DNA from: CAYJIL01 sp964370235
Lineage (GTDB): Bacteria; Bacteroidota; Bacteroidia; Bacteroidales; Rikenellaceae
Assembly: GCA_964370235.1 (NCBI GenBank)
Contig: CAYJIL010000049.1
Location: forward strand, 1 to 17,089
Reading direction: 5' to 3'
DNA: 17,089 bases
Shown here: positions 7,136 through 14,189 of the stretch, piece by piece
Layout: each line of letters begins with the position of its first letter
Position numbering within the stretch: position 1 is the first letter of the stretch
Program-made: the position numbers and the translations under genes
Notes under the pieces: model-generated
Seen by the model: only the letters and a program-made list of their open reading frames with translations
What the model was told of the DNA's origin: nothing
Databases searched by the model: none

Positions 7136-8113
7136 TTATTGGTGTCTATATCCATAAATTGTTAGTGGTGTAATGCTGTCGCCCTCTTTTATATATAGCC
7201 CTAGGTTGGTGTGTGTATAGCCAATGGCTAGGGGGGGCGTGCCAAACCTGTCGTAGTATGCTTGCTCGAACTGTGTGGCAGTGTCGCTATTCACAGTAAA
7301 TAGTAGCTTGTAGTCTTCGCCAGTGGCCAGAGCAATTTGAACAATTGGTATGCCGTGCTGTTGGCAGTATTGTGTGGTGAGGTTGCTAGTTGGTATGTGG
7401 TCTATGGTTGCACCAACGCCAGAGAGATTGAGTATGTGTCTAAGGTCAGATGCAACACCGTCCGATATATCCATCATTGCCGTTACCTCGGCTCTTGTGC
7501 CTAGCCATGCTCCCTGCTCGATGTGTGGGCTAGGGCGGTAGTGTGCCAAGAGTTGTGATTGGTGGCAAGGGCGCGAGTTGAGTATCGAATCTAGGCCAAC
7601 GGCCGAGTCGCCAAGTTCTGCGCTAACATATATTTTTTGGTTGGGTGTTGCTGCTGCTCGGCGTTTGATGTTTTTGTTTTTGACCTTGCCAATTGCAGTA
7701 ACATTCACCGTTATGTGCTCTTTGCTAGTAACCGTGTCGCCGCCTAGTAGTGCCACGCCTGCGTCCCTAGATAGATCGTGGTAACCAGCCATAAACTCTT
7801 CTTGAAACTCTTTGCCACAGTCCATTGGCAGGGCAATGCTCAAAAACGAGGCAATGGGCACAGCACCCATAGCTGCTACGTCGCTAAGAGATACTGCAAG
7901 CGATTTGTAGCCTAGGTCGTAGGCACTAATTCCGGGGAAAAGAAAATGGCTGCCTTGTGTGAGCATATCACAGGTAACCACAAGCGAAGTGTCGTCGCTA
8001 GTGGGAATAATTGCACAATCGTCGCCAATGCCTTCGCACCCGTTGGTGCTGGCTGTCGAAAATAGCTCCTTAATGTGATTGATGAACCCAAATTCGCCTA
8101 CTTTTTGTTCCAT
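7136..8113 (-). CDS. thiL: Thiamine-monophosphate kinase
   Basis: A 325-residue AIRS-superfamily kinase that phosphorylates thiamine monophosphate to the diphosphate, the active cofactor. Motifs in order are G-I-G-D-D-C-A-I-I (about 28-36), T-C-D-M-L-T-Q-G-S-H-F (the usual Glu in D-M-L-x-E-G is Gln here), D-L-G-Y-K-S-L-A-V-S-L-S-D with A-A-M-G-A, L-L-G-G-D-T near residue 120, M-D-I-S-D-G-V-A-S-D-L, and A-T-G-E-D-Y-K-L-L-F. Length is normal. It is the first gene of the leftward operon, with a -7 box at 8165-8172. No TPP riboswitch (thi box) is recognisable in the short leader. Confidence 0.96.
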   Translation of the reverse strand: MEQKVGEFGFINHIKELFSTASTNGCEGIGDDCAIIPTSDDTSLVVTCDMLTQGSHFLFPGISAYDLGYKSLAVSLSDVAAMGAVPIASFLSIALPMDCGKEFQEEFMAGYHDLSRDAGVALLGGDTVTSKEHITVNVTAIGKVKNKNIKRRAAATPNQKIYVSAELGDSAVGLDSILNSRPCHQSQLLAHYRPSPHIEQGAWLGTRAEVTAMMDISDGVASDLRHILNLSGVGATIDHIPTSNLTTQYCQQHGIPIVQIALATGEDYKLLFTVNSDTATQFEQAYYDRFGTPPLAIGYTHTNLGLYIKEGDSITPLTIYGYRHQ

Positions 8114-8164
8114 TGCTCCAGTAAATTAAGCCACAAAAATGGGCTAATTATTAATTTAATCATA

Positions 8165-8172
8165 CAAATATA
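8165..8172 (-). promoter_or_regulatory. -7 box for the thiL operon
   Basis: The minus strand reads TATATTTG, a full match to TAnnTTTG, 51 nt upstream of the thiL ATG. No clear TTTG is seen 19-21 nt further upstream. It is back to back with the aroQ box at 8205-8212, so the two promoters are divergent with -33 regions overlapping. Confidence 0.5.
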
Positions 8173-8204
8173 TGATAACATATAATAGTAATCTAAAAAA
8201 AGTG

Positions 8205-8212
8205 TATATTTG
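8205..8212 (+). promoter_or_regulatory. -7 box for aroQ
   Basis: TATATTTG matches TAnnTTTG and lies 61 nt before the aroQ ATG, giving a leader of about 55 nt. The -33 region lacks a good TTTG. Confidence 0.5.
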
Positions 8213-8273
8213 CATCATAAAATTATGCGGGTTTGCGCTAGAAAGCTGTTAACTCGTTAAGAATGAATTTTTT

Positions 8274-8693
8274 ATGAAAAAAGTCTTAATTATCAATGGT
8301 CCTAATCTTAACCTACTAGGCAAGAGAGAGCCGGGTATTTATGGTGCATCTTCGTTTGAGGAGTACCTAGAGACGCTTCGTGGGAATTTTTCTGATGTGC
8401 AAATCGACTACTATCAATCAAATGTAGAGGGTGAGATAATAAACACTCTTCATGCAGCAGATGGTGAGTATGAGTTTGTCATCCTTAATGCAGGAGGATA
8501 TACACACACCTCGGTGGCTATTGCCGATGCAATAGGTGCTATTGGGGTAGGGGTTGTTGAGGTTCACATCTCTTCTATCCTGTCTCGTGAGGAGTTTAGG
8601 CATGTGTCAATTATTGCACCAAGGTGTAAAGGGTCGATTATGGGCTTTGGGCTCGACTCATACCGCTTGGCGATGGAATTAATAAATTATTAA
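8274..8693 (+). CDS. aroQ: Type II 3-dehydroquinate dehydratase
   Basis: A 139-residue type II dehydroquinase, which converts 3-dehydroquinate to 3-dehydroshikimate in the shikimate pathway. The N-terminus M-K-K-V-L-I-I-N-G-P-N-L-N-L-L-G is diagnostic. The active-site loop has R18 and Y23 (R-E-P-G-I-Y-G), the middle has N-A-G-G-Y-T-H-T-S-V-A-I (most homologues have N-P-G-A-Y-T-H), and V-E-V-H-I-S carries the catalytic His. Length is standard and family members form dodecamers. It is followed by pyruvate kinase after 76 nt in the same direction, separated by an imperfect hairpin without a T tract, so partial co-transcription is possible. Confidence 0.96.
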   Translation: MKKVLIINGPNLNLLGKREPGIYGASSFEEYLETLRGNFSDVQIDYYQSNVEGEIINTLHAADGEYEFVILNAGGYTHTSVAIADAIGAIGVGVVEVHISSILSREEFRHVSIIAPRCKGSIMGFGLDSYRLAMELINY

Positions 8694-8717
8694 GCTCCCC
8701 TTTAACAAGGTAGCTTA
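8691..8717 (+). other. Hairpin after aroQ without a T tract
   Basis: TAAGCT (8691-8696) pairs with AGCTTA (8712-8717), and CCTT (8699-8702) with AAGG (8707-8710) around a 4-nt loop. The aroQ stop codon is in the left arm. No run of T follows, so it is more likely an mRNA-end stabiliser, processing site or weak attenuator than an intrinsic terminator. Confidence 0.35.
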
Positions 8718-8769
8718 CTATTATAAAATAAACTTAGTATTAACCAGAATTCTAGACAATTTTAAAGAT

Positions 8770-10209
8770 ATGAATCAAAGAAAAACTAAAATCGTTGCTA
8801 CGATTTCGGACCTTAACTGTGACGAATCGTTGATCCGCTCACTTTATGAGGCAGGTCTAAACGTTGTACGTATTAACTCGGCTCACGCTGATATTGCAGG
8901 TGCAACTAACATTGTTAACAACACTCGTAAAGTATCTGACAAGATTGCTATCTTGGTTGATACTAAAGGTCCAGAGCTTAGAACTACTAAGACTGCTGAC
9001 AAGGCAGGTTTCCTAGTAGAGACTGGTCAAAAGATCAATATCAAAGGTACTAAAGATGCAGAGATCTCTTCGCCAGATTGTCTTTACATCAACGAGCCAT
9101 GTATTATGACAGATGTACCTGTTGGTTCATCTATCCTAATTGACGATGGAGATATCGAGATCGCTATCGTTGACAGCACAAAAGGTTTCCTTGTAGGTGA
9201 GGTTCGCAACAGCGGTTACATCAAGAGCAGCAAGAGTGTTAACATCCCAGGTGTAAGCATCTCTCTAGACTCTGTAACTGAGCGTGACGAGAAGTTCATC
9301 GAGTGGGCTATGGATATGGAGATTGACTTTATTGCTCACTCTTTTGTTCGCCACAAAGAGGACGTACTTGCAGTTCAAGAGATTCTTGACAGACGTAACT
9401 CTAGCATCAAGATCATCTCTAAGATCGAGAACCAAGAGGGTGTTGATAACATCGACGAAATCCTTGAGTACACTTACTCTGTAATGGTAGCTCGTGGTGA
9501 CCTAGGTGTTGAGATTCCAGCAGAGAAGATCCCACAAATTCAGCGTGATCTTGTAAGCAAGTGTATCAACCGCAAGAAGCCAGTTATCATCGCTACTCAG
9601 ATGCTTCAGAGCATGATTAAGAATCCACGTCCAACACGTGCAGAGATTAGTGACGTTGCTAACGCTATCTACCAGCGTACAGATGCTATCATGCTAAGTG
9701 GTGAGACTGCTAATGGTGATTACCCAGTTGAGGCAGTACAAACTATGGATAAGGTTGCAAGAGAGATTGAGCAGCTACAAACTCCAATCATGGATATTCA
9801 CATGGTAAGAATCAACAACGAGATCACAGCTCAGCTTTCTCGTTCTGCGGTTGCTGCTTGTGTTAACCTACCAGTTGAGGCTGTTATCATCGATACAGTT
9901 TCGGGTCGTACAGCTCGTTACCTGTCTGCTTACCGTGGTCAAAAGCCAGTTTACTCTGTATGTTACCGTAAGCACGTTATGCGTGAGCTTGCTCTATCAT
10001 ATGGTGTATATGCTGACTACCAAGAGCCAACAGCTAACCACCGTTCATTCCTATTCAAGAAGCTAACTTCACTAGAGACTCAAGGTTACCTTAAGAAGGA
10101 CGATCTAGTTGTTGTAGTTGGTGGTGATTATGGTGCAGTTAAAGGTGCTTCATACATGGAGATCTGTAACGTTATCAGCCTACAAAACAAATATATCCTA
10201 GAGAAGTAA
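8770..10209 (+). CDS. pyk: Pyruvate kinase
   Basis: A 479-residue pyruvate kinase, which makes pyruvate and ATP from phosphoenolpyruvate and ADP in glycolysis. Seen are T-K-I-V-A-T-I-S near the N-terminus, D-T-K-G-P-E-L-R-T near residue 64, the catalytic lysine K218 in S-K-I-E-N-Q-E-G, M-V-A-R-G-D-L-G-V-E-I-P, and T-Q-M-L-Q-S-M-I-K-N-P-R-P-T-R-A-E followed by D-A-I-M-L-S-G-E-T-A. The C-terminal regulatory domain is complete. The usual N-F-S-H-G is N36-S-A-H-A here, so the Ser that helps hold K+ in the muscle enzyme is Ala; the Glu of G-P-E, typical of K+-dependent enzymes, is kept. Codon use is strongly biased, as expected for high expression, with CTA the commonest Leu codon. A strong terminator follows. 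Confidence 0.97.
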   Translation: MNQRKTKIVATISDLNCDESLIRSLYEAGLNVVRINSAHADIAGATNIVNNTRKVSDKIAILVDTKGPELRTTKTADKAGFLVETGQKINIKGTKDAEISSPDCLYINEPCIMTDVPVGSSILIDDGDIEIAIVDSTKGFLVGEVRNSGYIKSSKSVNIPGVSISLDSVTERDEKFIEWAMDMEIDFIAHSFVRHKEDVLAVQEILDRRNSSIKIISKIENQEGVDNIDEILEYTYSVMVARGDLGVEIPAEKIPQIQRDLVSKCINRKKPVIIATQMLQSMIKNPRPTRAEISDVANAIYQRTDAIMLSGETANGDYPVEAVQTMDKVAREIEQLQTPIMDIHMVRINNEITAQLSRSAVAACVNLPVEAVIIDTVSGRTARYLSAYRGQKPVYSVCYRKHVMRELALSYGVYADYQEPTANHRSFLFKKLTSLETQGYLKKDDLVVVVGGDYGAVKGASYMEICNVISLQNKYILEK

Positions 10210-10239
10210 TCTTACCTCAATAGAGATTATATATAAGTT

Positions 10240-10277
10240 ATTGCCCCGAGCCCATTAGCGGCTTGGGGCAATTTTTG
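10240..10277 (+). terminator. Intrinsic terminator after pyk
   Basis: ATTGCCCCGAGCC (10240-10252) pairs with GGCTTGGGGCAAT (10260-10272) with one G-T pair around a 7-nt loop, followed by a T-rich tail. It lies 30 nt after the pyk stop. Confidence 0.9.
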
Positions 10278-10514
10278 TTTATAGCAATCATTTTGTCTAT
10301 TTATAAACAATGTGAAATTTCATCAAATAAGTCACTTGTTTTATTGTTTGTAATATAAAAATGAATTTTTTGTAAAAAATGTTAACATAAGTTGTTTTAT
10401 TTAATAAATGTGCTAACTTTGCAAAGGATATTAGTTGCGGTTTATGTTTATGCTAGTTTTTACGTTACTATTTTATTCATATACCCAAAATGTTAAATCA
10501 GAAATAAGATTATT
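10278..10514 (+). promoter_or_regulatory. Intergenic region with the tatA promoter
   Basis: The pyk-tatA interval is about 305 nt. After the pyk terminator, 10278-10390 is AT-rich with no convincing ORF, repeat or RNA fold that I can see. The promoter is TAACTTTG at 10414-10421 (-7) with a GTTG at 10391-10394 as an approximate -33, spacer 19 nt, the best-spaced promoter in the window. The implied 5' leader is about 87 nt, and no known riboswitch is recognised in it. Confidence 0.6.
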
Positions 10515-10754
10515 ATGTCACAAATGTTATTTATTGGAGGTATCGGCTCAACAGAGCTTATTTTAGTAATTGTTGTTTTGTTACTAGTTTTTGGAGGTAA
10601 GAAACTACCTGAGCTTATGCGTGGTGCAGGACGTGGTATTCGTGAATTCAAGGATGCTATGAACGATGTAACAAAAGATACGATCCAAGAGGCTAAGGAT
10701 GCAGCCCAAAAGCCAGAGCAAGATTCATCTACTACTGCACAAGATAATAAATAG
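10515..10754 (+). CDS. tatA: Sec-independent protein translocase subunit TatA
   Basis: A 79-residue TatA/B-family protein. It has a short N-terminus with the I-G-S-T-E-L-I-L start of the single transmembrane helix (about residues 11-27), the hinge F-G-G-K-K-L-P-E-L (about 27-35), an amphipathic helix G-A-G-R-G-I-R-E-F-K-D-A-M, and a charged Gln/Lys/Asp-rich tail. TatA forms the oligomer that lets folded proteins cross the inner membrane after TatC recognises the signal peptide. No separate TatB gene is seen next to it, so this is a minimal TatA-TatC arrangement. It is 26 nt before tatC. Confidence 0.95.
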   Translation: MSQMLFIGGIGSTELILVIVVLLLVFGGKKLPELMRGAGRGIREFKDAMNDVTKDTIQEAKDAAQKPEQDSSTTAQDNK

Positions 10755-10780
10755 TATATACATTGATAAAGTAATTGTAG

Positions 10781-11617
10781 ATGTCGAAACAACTAGCACA
10801 GCAGGATGAGGTAGAAATGACCTTTGGGGGGCATATCGAAGAGTTACGAGTTCGTTTGATACGCTCAATAGTTGCTATAGCTGCTCTCTTTGCACTTGCT
10901 TTTTGCTTTAATGATTATATTCTTAAAATCATATTTGGTCCGATGCAACCAACATTTTTTACAAATGAATTGTTGTGTCGACTAGCCGATTTTCTAAATG
11001 CCGATGTTCTCTGCATTAATCAAGCCAAGGTTGAAATTATAAACACCAAAATGGCAGGACAGTTTAATCTACACATCAAATCATCGCTTTTTGCGGGAGT
11101 TGTGTTGAGTGTTCCTTACATTATTCTTCAGCTGTGGCTTTTTATTAAACCAGCTATCGAGATTGATATACAAAAACAGTGTAGGCTGTTTGTGCTTGAG
11201 GTTTCGTCGTGGTTTTTTGCGGGTCTTCTGTTTGGTTATTTTATAATATCGCCTCTTGCCATCAACTTCCTTTCGGGGTATGATATTAGTGGTGACATTA
11301 CAAATATGATTGATATAAGCTCCTATCTATCTAGTGTGATTGGCGTATCACTTGCAGCAGCACTAGTGTTTCAATTGCCCGTTCTAGTGCGTCTATTGGC
11401 ACTCTTGGGTGTTTTGAATGGCAGGATGATGCGTAGCTTTAGACGTTTTGCAATTGCTGGTTCTGTGCTGATTGGTGCGGTAATTACTCCGCCCGATGTA
11501 TTCTCTCAAATTCTTGTTGCAATGCCACTTTATGCTCTGTATGAGTATGGTATTATAATAACAGACAGAATTAATGCAAAGCGAGAAGCTCGCGAAAAAC
11601 TTAATAGTGAAGAGTAG
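10781..11617 (+). CDS. tatC: Sec-independent protein translocase subunit TatC
   Basis: A 278-residue multi-spanning membrane protein, the signal-peptide receptor of the Tat system. The N-terminal F-G-G-H-I-E-E-L-R-V-R-L holds E21, equivalent to E. coli Glu15. Six hydrophobic segments are visible, with a first periplasmic loop (about residues 45-90) longer than in E. coli. Q-L-W-L-F-I-K-P aligns with the cytoplasmic loop whose E. coli version reads P-A-L-Y-K-H-E103; here it is P124-A-I-E-I-D-I130, so Glu103 is replaced by Ile, with acidic residues at +3 and +5 instead. The region P-P-D-V-F-S-Q near residue 240 is typical. The gene is followed after 45 nt by a Tat-like-signal TIM-barrel gene. 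Confidence 0.95.
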   Translation: MSKQLAQQDEVEMTFGGHIEELRVRLIRSIVAIAALFALAFCFNDYILKIIFGPMQPTFFTNELLCRLADFLNADVLCINQAKVEIINTKMAGQFNLHIKSSLFAGVVLSVPYIILQLWLFIKPAIEIDIQKQCRLFVLEVSSWFFAGLLFGYFIISPLAINFLSGYDISGDITNMIDISSYLSSVIGVSLAAALVFQLPVLVRLLALLGVLNGRMMRSFRRFAIAGSVLIGAVITPPDVFSQILVAMPLYALYEYGIIITDRINAKREAREKLNSEE

Positions 11618-11662
11618 TAGTATAATATAATTTTAAACCTAATACATCAAACCCAAACGATA

Positions 11663-12541
11663 ATGGATAGATTAGAATTTCTACGAAAAAGTATTGCCGC
11701 TGCCGCTGGCCTAGTTGTTAGTGGTGCAGCCATCTCGGGTCTATCGCAGCTAACCAGTTGTGATGACGCTCCAAAATCTAAAATTATTGGGCTTCAGCTA
11801 TACTCGCTAAGAGATATGGCTAGCCAGAATATTGCCTCAACGCTAGAGAAGGTTGCTGCTATGGGATACAAAGTCCTAGAGCTAGCAGGCTACAATGGTG
11901 ATACAGGGCAGGTGTATGGAATGAGTGCTGCCGACTTTAGGGCTTTGGTCGAGAAGAACGGCATGCGCATTGTTGCATCACATCTTGGCTGTGGTTATCA
12001 GGTAGGGCAAGAGGAAACAGCTTTTGCTTGGTGGGCTAAGGCGATGGATGTTCACAAAGAGCTAGGTTGCAAATATGTTATTCAGCCGTTTTTCCCGGGT
12101 GCCGAATCGCTTGAAGAGCTAAAGGCAAAGTGTGATTACTTTGAGAAACTAGCTGTAATGGCTGCCGAGCACGGAATGTTGTTTGGTTTCCATAACCACG
12201 CAAGCGAGTTTGAGGAGATCGATGGCAAGGTTATTTATGACTATATGCTAGAAAATACCAAAGATGTTGTCTTTGAGATGGACGTCTATTGGGTAAAAGA
12301 GGGTGGAGCAGACCCTGTTGAATATCTAAAGAAATATAAGGGGCGCTTCCCGGTACTACACATAAAAGACGATAGCATTATTGGCGATAGCGGAAAGCTA
12401 GACTTTAAAGCCATCTTCGAGGCTGCCTATGCAGGTGGTATGGAAGATTACTTTGTAGAGGTAGAGCGTTACACTATGCCTGCCGAGAAGTGTGTTGAGC
12501 GTAGCTTCGACTTTTTAGAGGTTGCATCTTATGTGCGTTAA
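11663..12541 (+). CDS. Exported sugar isomerase/epimerase-like TIM-barrel protein, predicted lipoprotein
   Basis: A 292-residue protein of the xylose-isomerase-like TIM-barrel family (AP_endonuc_2). The signal runs to L30-T-S-C33, a good lipobox, and begins D-R3-L-E-F-L-R-K, a Tat-like motif with only one arginine. The mature part has I-G-L-Q-L-Y-S-L-R, G-Y-K-V-L-E-L-A-G, F-H-N-H-A-S-E-F, E-M-D-V-Y-W-V, L-H-I-K-D and F-V-E-V-E-R-Y, where the family's metal-binding Glu, Asp and His side chains lie. Two aspartates follow the lipidated Cys. In Bacteroidota such proteins sit with Gfo/Idh/MocA and DUF1080 proteins in pathways that open glycosides through 3-keto sugars, and both partners are next to it here. 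The exact reaction (isomerisation, epimerisation or lyase-type) is not readable. It is probably co-transcribed with tatAC. Confidence 0.88.
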   Translation: MDRLEFLRKSIAAAAGLVVSGAAISGLSQLTSCDDAPKSKIIGLQLYSLRDMASQNIASTLEKVAAMGYKVLELAGYNGDTGQVYGMSAADFRALVEKNGMRIVASHLGCGYQVGQEETAFAWWAKAMDVHKELGCKYVIQPFFPGAESLEELKAKCDYFEKLAVMAAEHGMLFGFHNHASEFEEIDGKVIYDYMLENTKDVVFEMDVYWVKEGGADPVEYLKKYKGRFPVLHIKDDSIIGDSGKLDFKAIFEAAYAGGMEDYFVEVERYTMPAEKCVERSFDFLEVASYVR

Positions 12542-12564
12542 AATTTTGAATACTTATTTTTATT

Positions 12565-12607
12565 AACCCCGTAGCTTATAATCACTATGGTTGGGGTTGG
12601 GGCTACG
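12565..12607 (+). promoter_or_regulatory. Alternative hairpins in the leader of the Gfo/Idh/MocA gene
   Basis: AACCCC (12565-12570) can pair with GGGGTT (12593-12598), while GTAGC (12571-12575) can pair with GCTAC (12602-12606). The two pairings cross, so they are mutually exclusive hairpins, or a very tight pseudoknot. This lies in the 81-nt gap between the TIM-barrel stop and the chosen start at 12623. Confidence 0.3.
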
Positions 12608-12622
12608 ATAACTTTAAATAAT

Positions 12623-14095
12623 ATGTCAGGTAAAATTTCAAGAGGAGAGTTTTTGCGCAACAGCGCAATGGGGCTAGCTGGTCTAACAATTGTTCCTAAC
12701 AATGTACTTGGTAAGACGATGGGGCATACTGCACCGTCTGATAAGCTAAACATTGCAGGTGTTGGTGTTGGTGGTCGTGGTTCTGGCGTACTTCGTGCGA
12801 TGGATAGCCAAAACATCGTAGCACTTTGTGATGTGGATTGGAAGTATTCTAAGAATACTTTTGATCGTTATGCAAATGCAAAAAGATATTGGGACTATCG
12901 TGAAATGTTAGACAAGCAAGGTAGCGATATTGATGCTGTTATGGTTGCAACATCTGACCATACTCACGCAATGATTGTTGCAGACTCTATTGCAATGGGT
13001 AAGCACATCTATTGTGAAAAGCCTCTAACTCACTCTATATATGAGTCGAGACTTTTGACTAAACTTGCCGATAAGTATGACGTAGTTACTCAGATGGGTA
13101 ACCAAGGTGCTTCGGGCGAGGGTGTAAATCTAGTGTGTGAGTGGATTTGGAATGGTGAAATTGGAGAGGTTACAAAGGTTGAAACTTTTACCGATCGTCC
13201 AATTTGGCCACAAGGTTTGACTCGTCCAACAGAAGTGCAAAAAGTGCCTAAGACGCTTGATTGGGATCTGTTTGTAGGACCTGCTCCTATGCGTCCATAT
13301 AACGAAATTTATACTCCTTGGAACTGGCGTGGCTGGTGGGATTTTGGTACAGGTGCTCTAGGCGATATGGCTTGTCATATTCTACACCCAGTGTTTAAAG
13401 CTCTAAAACTTTCATATCCATCACACATCGAGGGTAGCTCGACTGCTCTGCTAACAGAGTGTGCGCCTCAGGCAGAGAAGGTAAGATATGTATTCCCAGC
13501 ACGTGAAAATATGCCTAAGGTGGCTATGCCAGAGGTAGAGGTGTTCTGGTATGATGGTGGTTTGTTACCAGATCGTCCAAAGGGTGTGCCTGCAGGTTAT
13601 AACCTTAACGTAGATGGTGGTTGTACAATCTTCCACGGTACAAAAGATACTCTAATTTGTGGTTGCTATGGTAAAGATCCATGGTTAGTGTCGGGTCGCA
13701 AGCCTAATGCTCCAAAGGTATGTCGCCGTGTTGAAACAAGCCACGAGATGGACTTTGTGCGTGCTTGTAAAGAGTCGGCTGCAAATCGTGTGCTTCCAAC
13801 TTCGGACTTTAGCGAGGCTGGGCCATTCAACGAAATGGTTGTACTTGGTGTAGCTGCAGTGCGTCTACAAGCTCTTAACAAGGTGCTAGAGTGGGATGGT
13901 GAGAATATGAGATTCACTAACATTGGCCCTAATGAAGAGATGCGTATTATGATTGAGGATGGTTTCTCTATTAAGGATGGCCACCCAACATTTAATAAAA
14001 CATATACAGATCCTATAAATGCTCTAGCATTTGCAGAGGAGATGATTAAGCATAACTATCGTGATGGTTGGAAGCTTGTCGATATGCCTAAATAG
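12623..14095 (+). CDS. Gfo/Idh/MocA-family NAD(P)-dependent oxidoreductase with Tat-like signal
   Basis: A 490-residue exported oxidoreductase. The signal is M-S-G-K-I-S-R7-G8-E-F-L-R, a Tat motif with Gly in place of the second arginine, then a hydrophobic stretch to about residue 30. The Rossmann domain has N-I-A-G-V-G-V-G-G-R-G and the E-K-P motif (E-K-P-L-T-H). The second domain has D-L-F-V-G-P-A-P-M-R-P-Y and the family's W-R-G-W-W-D-F-G-T-G-A-L-G-D-M with the following catalytic-type C-H. A tightly bound nicotinamide cofactor would explain export in folded form by Tat. In Bacteroidota glycan loci such enzymes oxidise or reduce the C3 hydroxyl of sugars. An upstream ATG at 12587 gives 12 extra residues of no signal character, so I prefer 12623. 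It ends at a terminator at 14114. Confidence 0.9.
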   Translation: MSGKISRGEFLRNSAMGLAGLTIVPNNVLGKTMGHTAPSDKLNIAGVGVGGRGSGVLRAMDSQNIVALCDVDWKYSKNTFDRYANAKRYWDYREMLDKQGSDIDAVMVATSDHTHAMIVADSIAMGKHIYCEKPLTHSIYESRLLTKLADKYDVVTQMGNQGASGEGVNLVCEWIWNGEIGEVTKVETFTDRPIWPQGLTRPTEVQKVPKTLDWDLFVGPAPMRPYNEIYTPWNWRGWWDFGTGALGDMACHILHPVFKALKLSYPSHIEGSSTALLTECAPQAEKVRYVFPARENMPKVAMPEVEVFWYDGGLLPDRPKGVPAGYNLNVDGGCTIFHGTKDTLICGCYGKDPWLVSGRKPNAPKVCRRVETSHEMDFVRACKESAANRVLPTSDFSEAGPFNEMVVLGVAAVRLQALNKVLEWDGENMRFTNIGPNEEMRIMIEDGFSIKDGHPTFNKTYTDPINALAFAEEMIKHNYRDGWKLVDMPK

Positions 14096-14113
14096 CGATC
14101 TTTAGCAATAGGG

Positions 14114-14157
14114 GGCAGCCACAAAAGCCCACTGGGAGTTTGTGGCTACCTTTTTTT
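14114..14157 (+). terminator. Intrinsic terminator after the oxidoreductase gene
   Basis: GGCAGCCACAAA (14114-14125) pairs with TTTGTGGCTACC (14139-14150) with one mismatch. An inner CCC/GGG pair (14128-14130 with 14134-14136) extends the stem, and seven T follow. It separates the DUF1080 gene from the tat cluster transcript. Confidence 0.88.
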
Positions 14158-14189
14158 AAAAGAAATTTAATAACCAAATTTATATCAAA

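Noticed and set aside
8114..8273. TPP riboswitch controlling the thiamine kinase genes
   Set aside because: No thi-box-like conserved segments are recognisable on either strand, and the thiL leader of about 45 nt is too short.
12565..12607. H-type pseudoknot ahead of the oxidoreductase gene
   Set aside because: The first connecting loop would have no nucleotides across a 5-bp stem, which is sterically poor; alternative hairpins are more likely.
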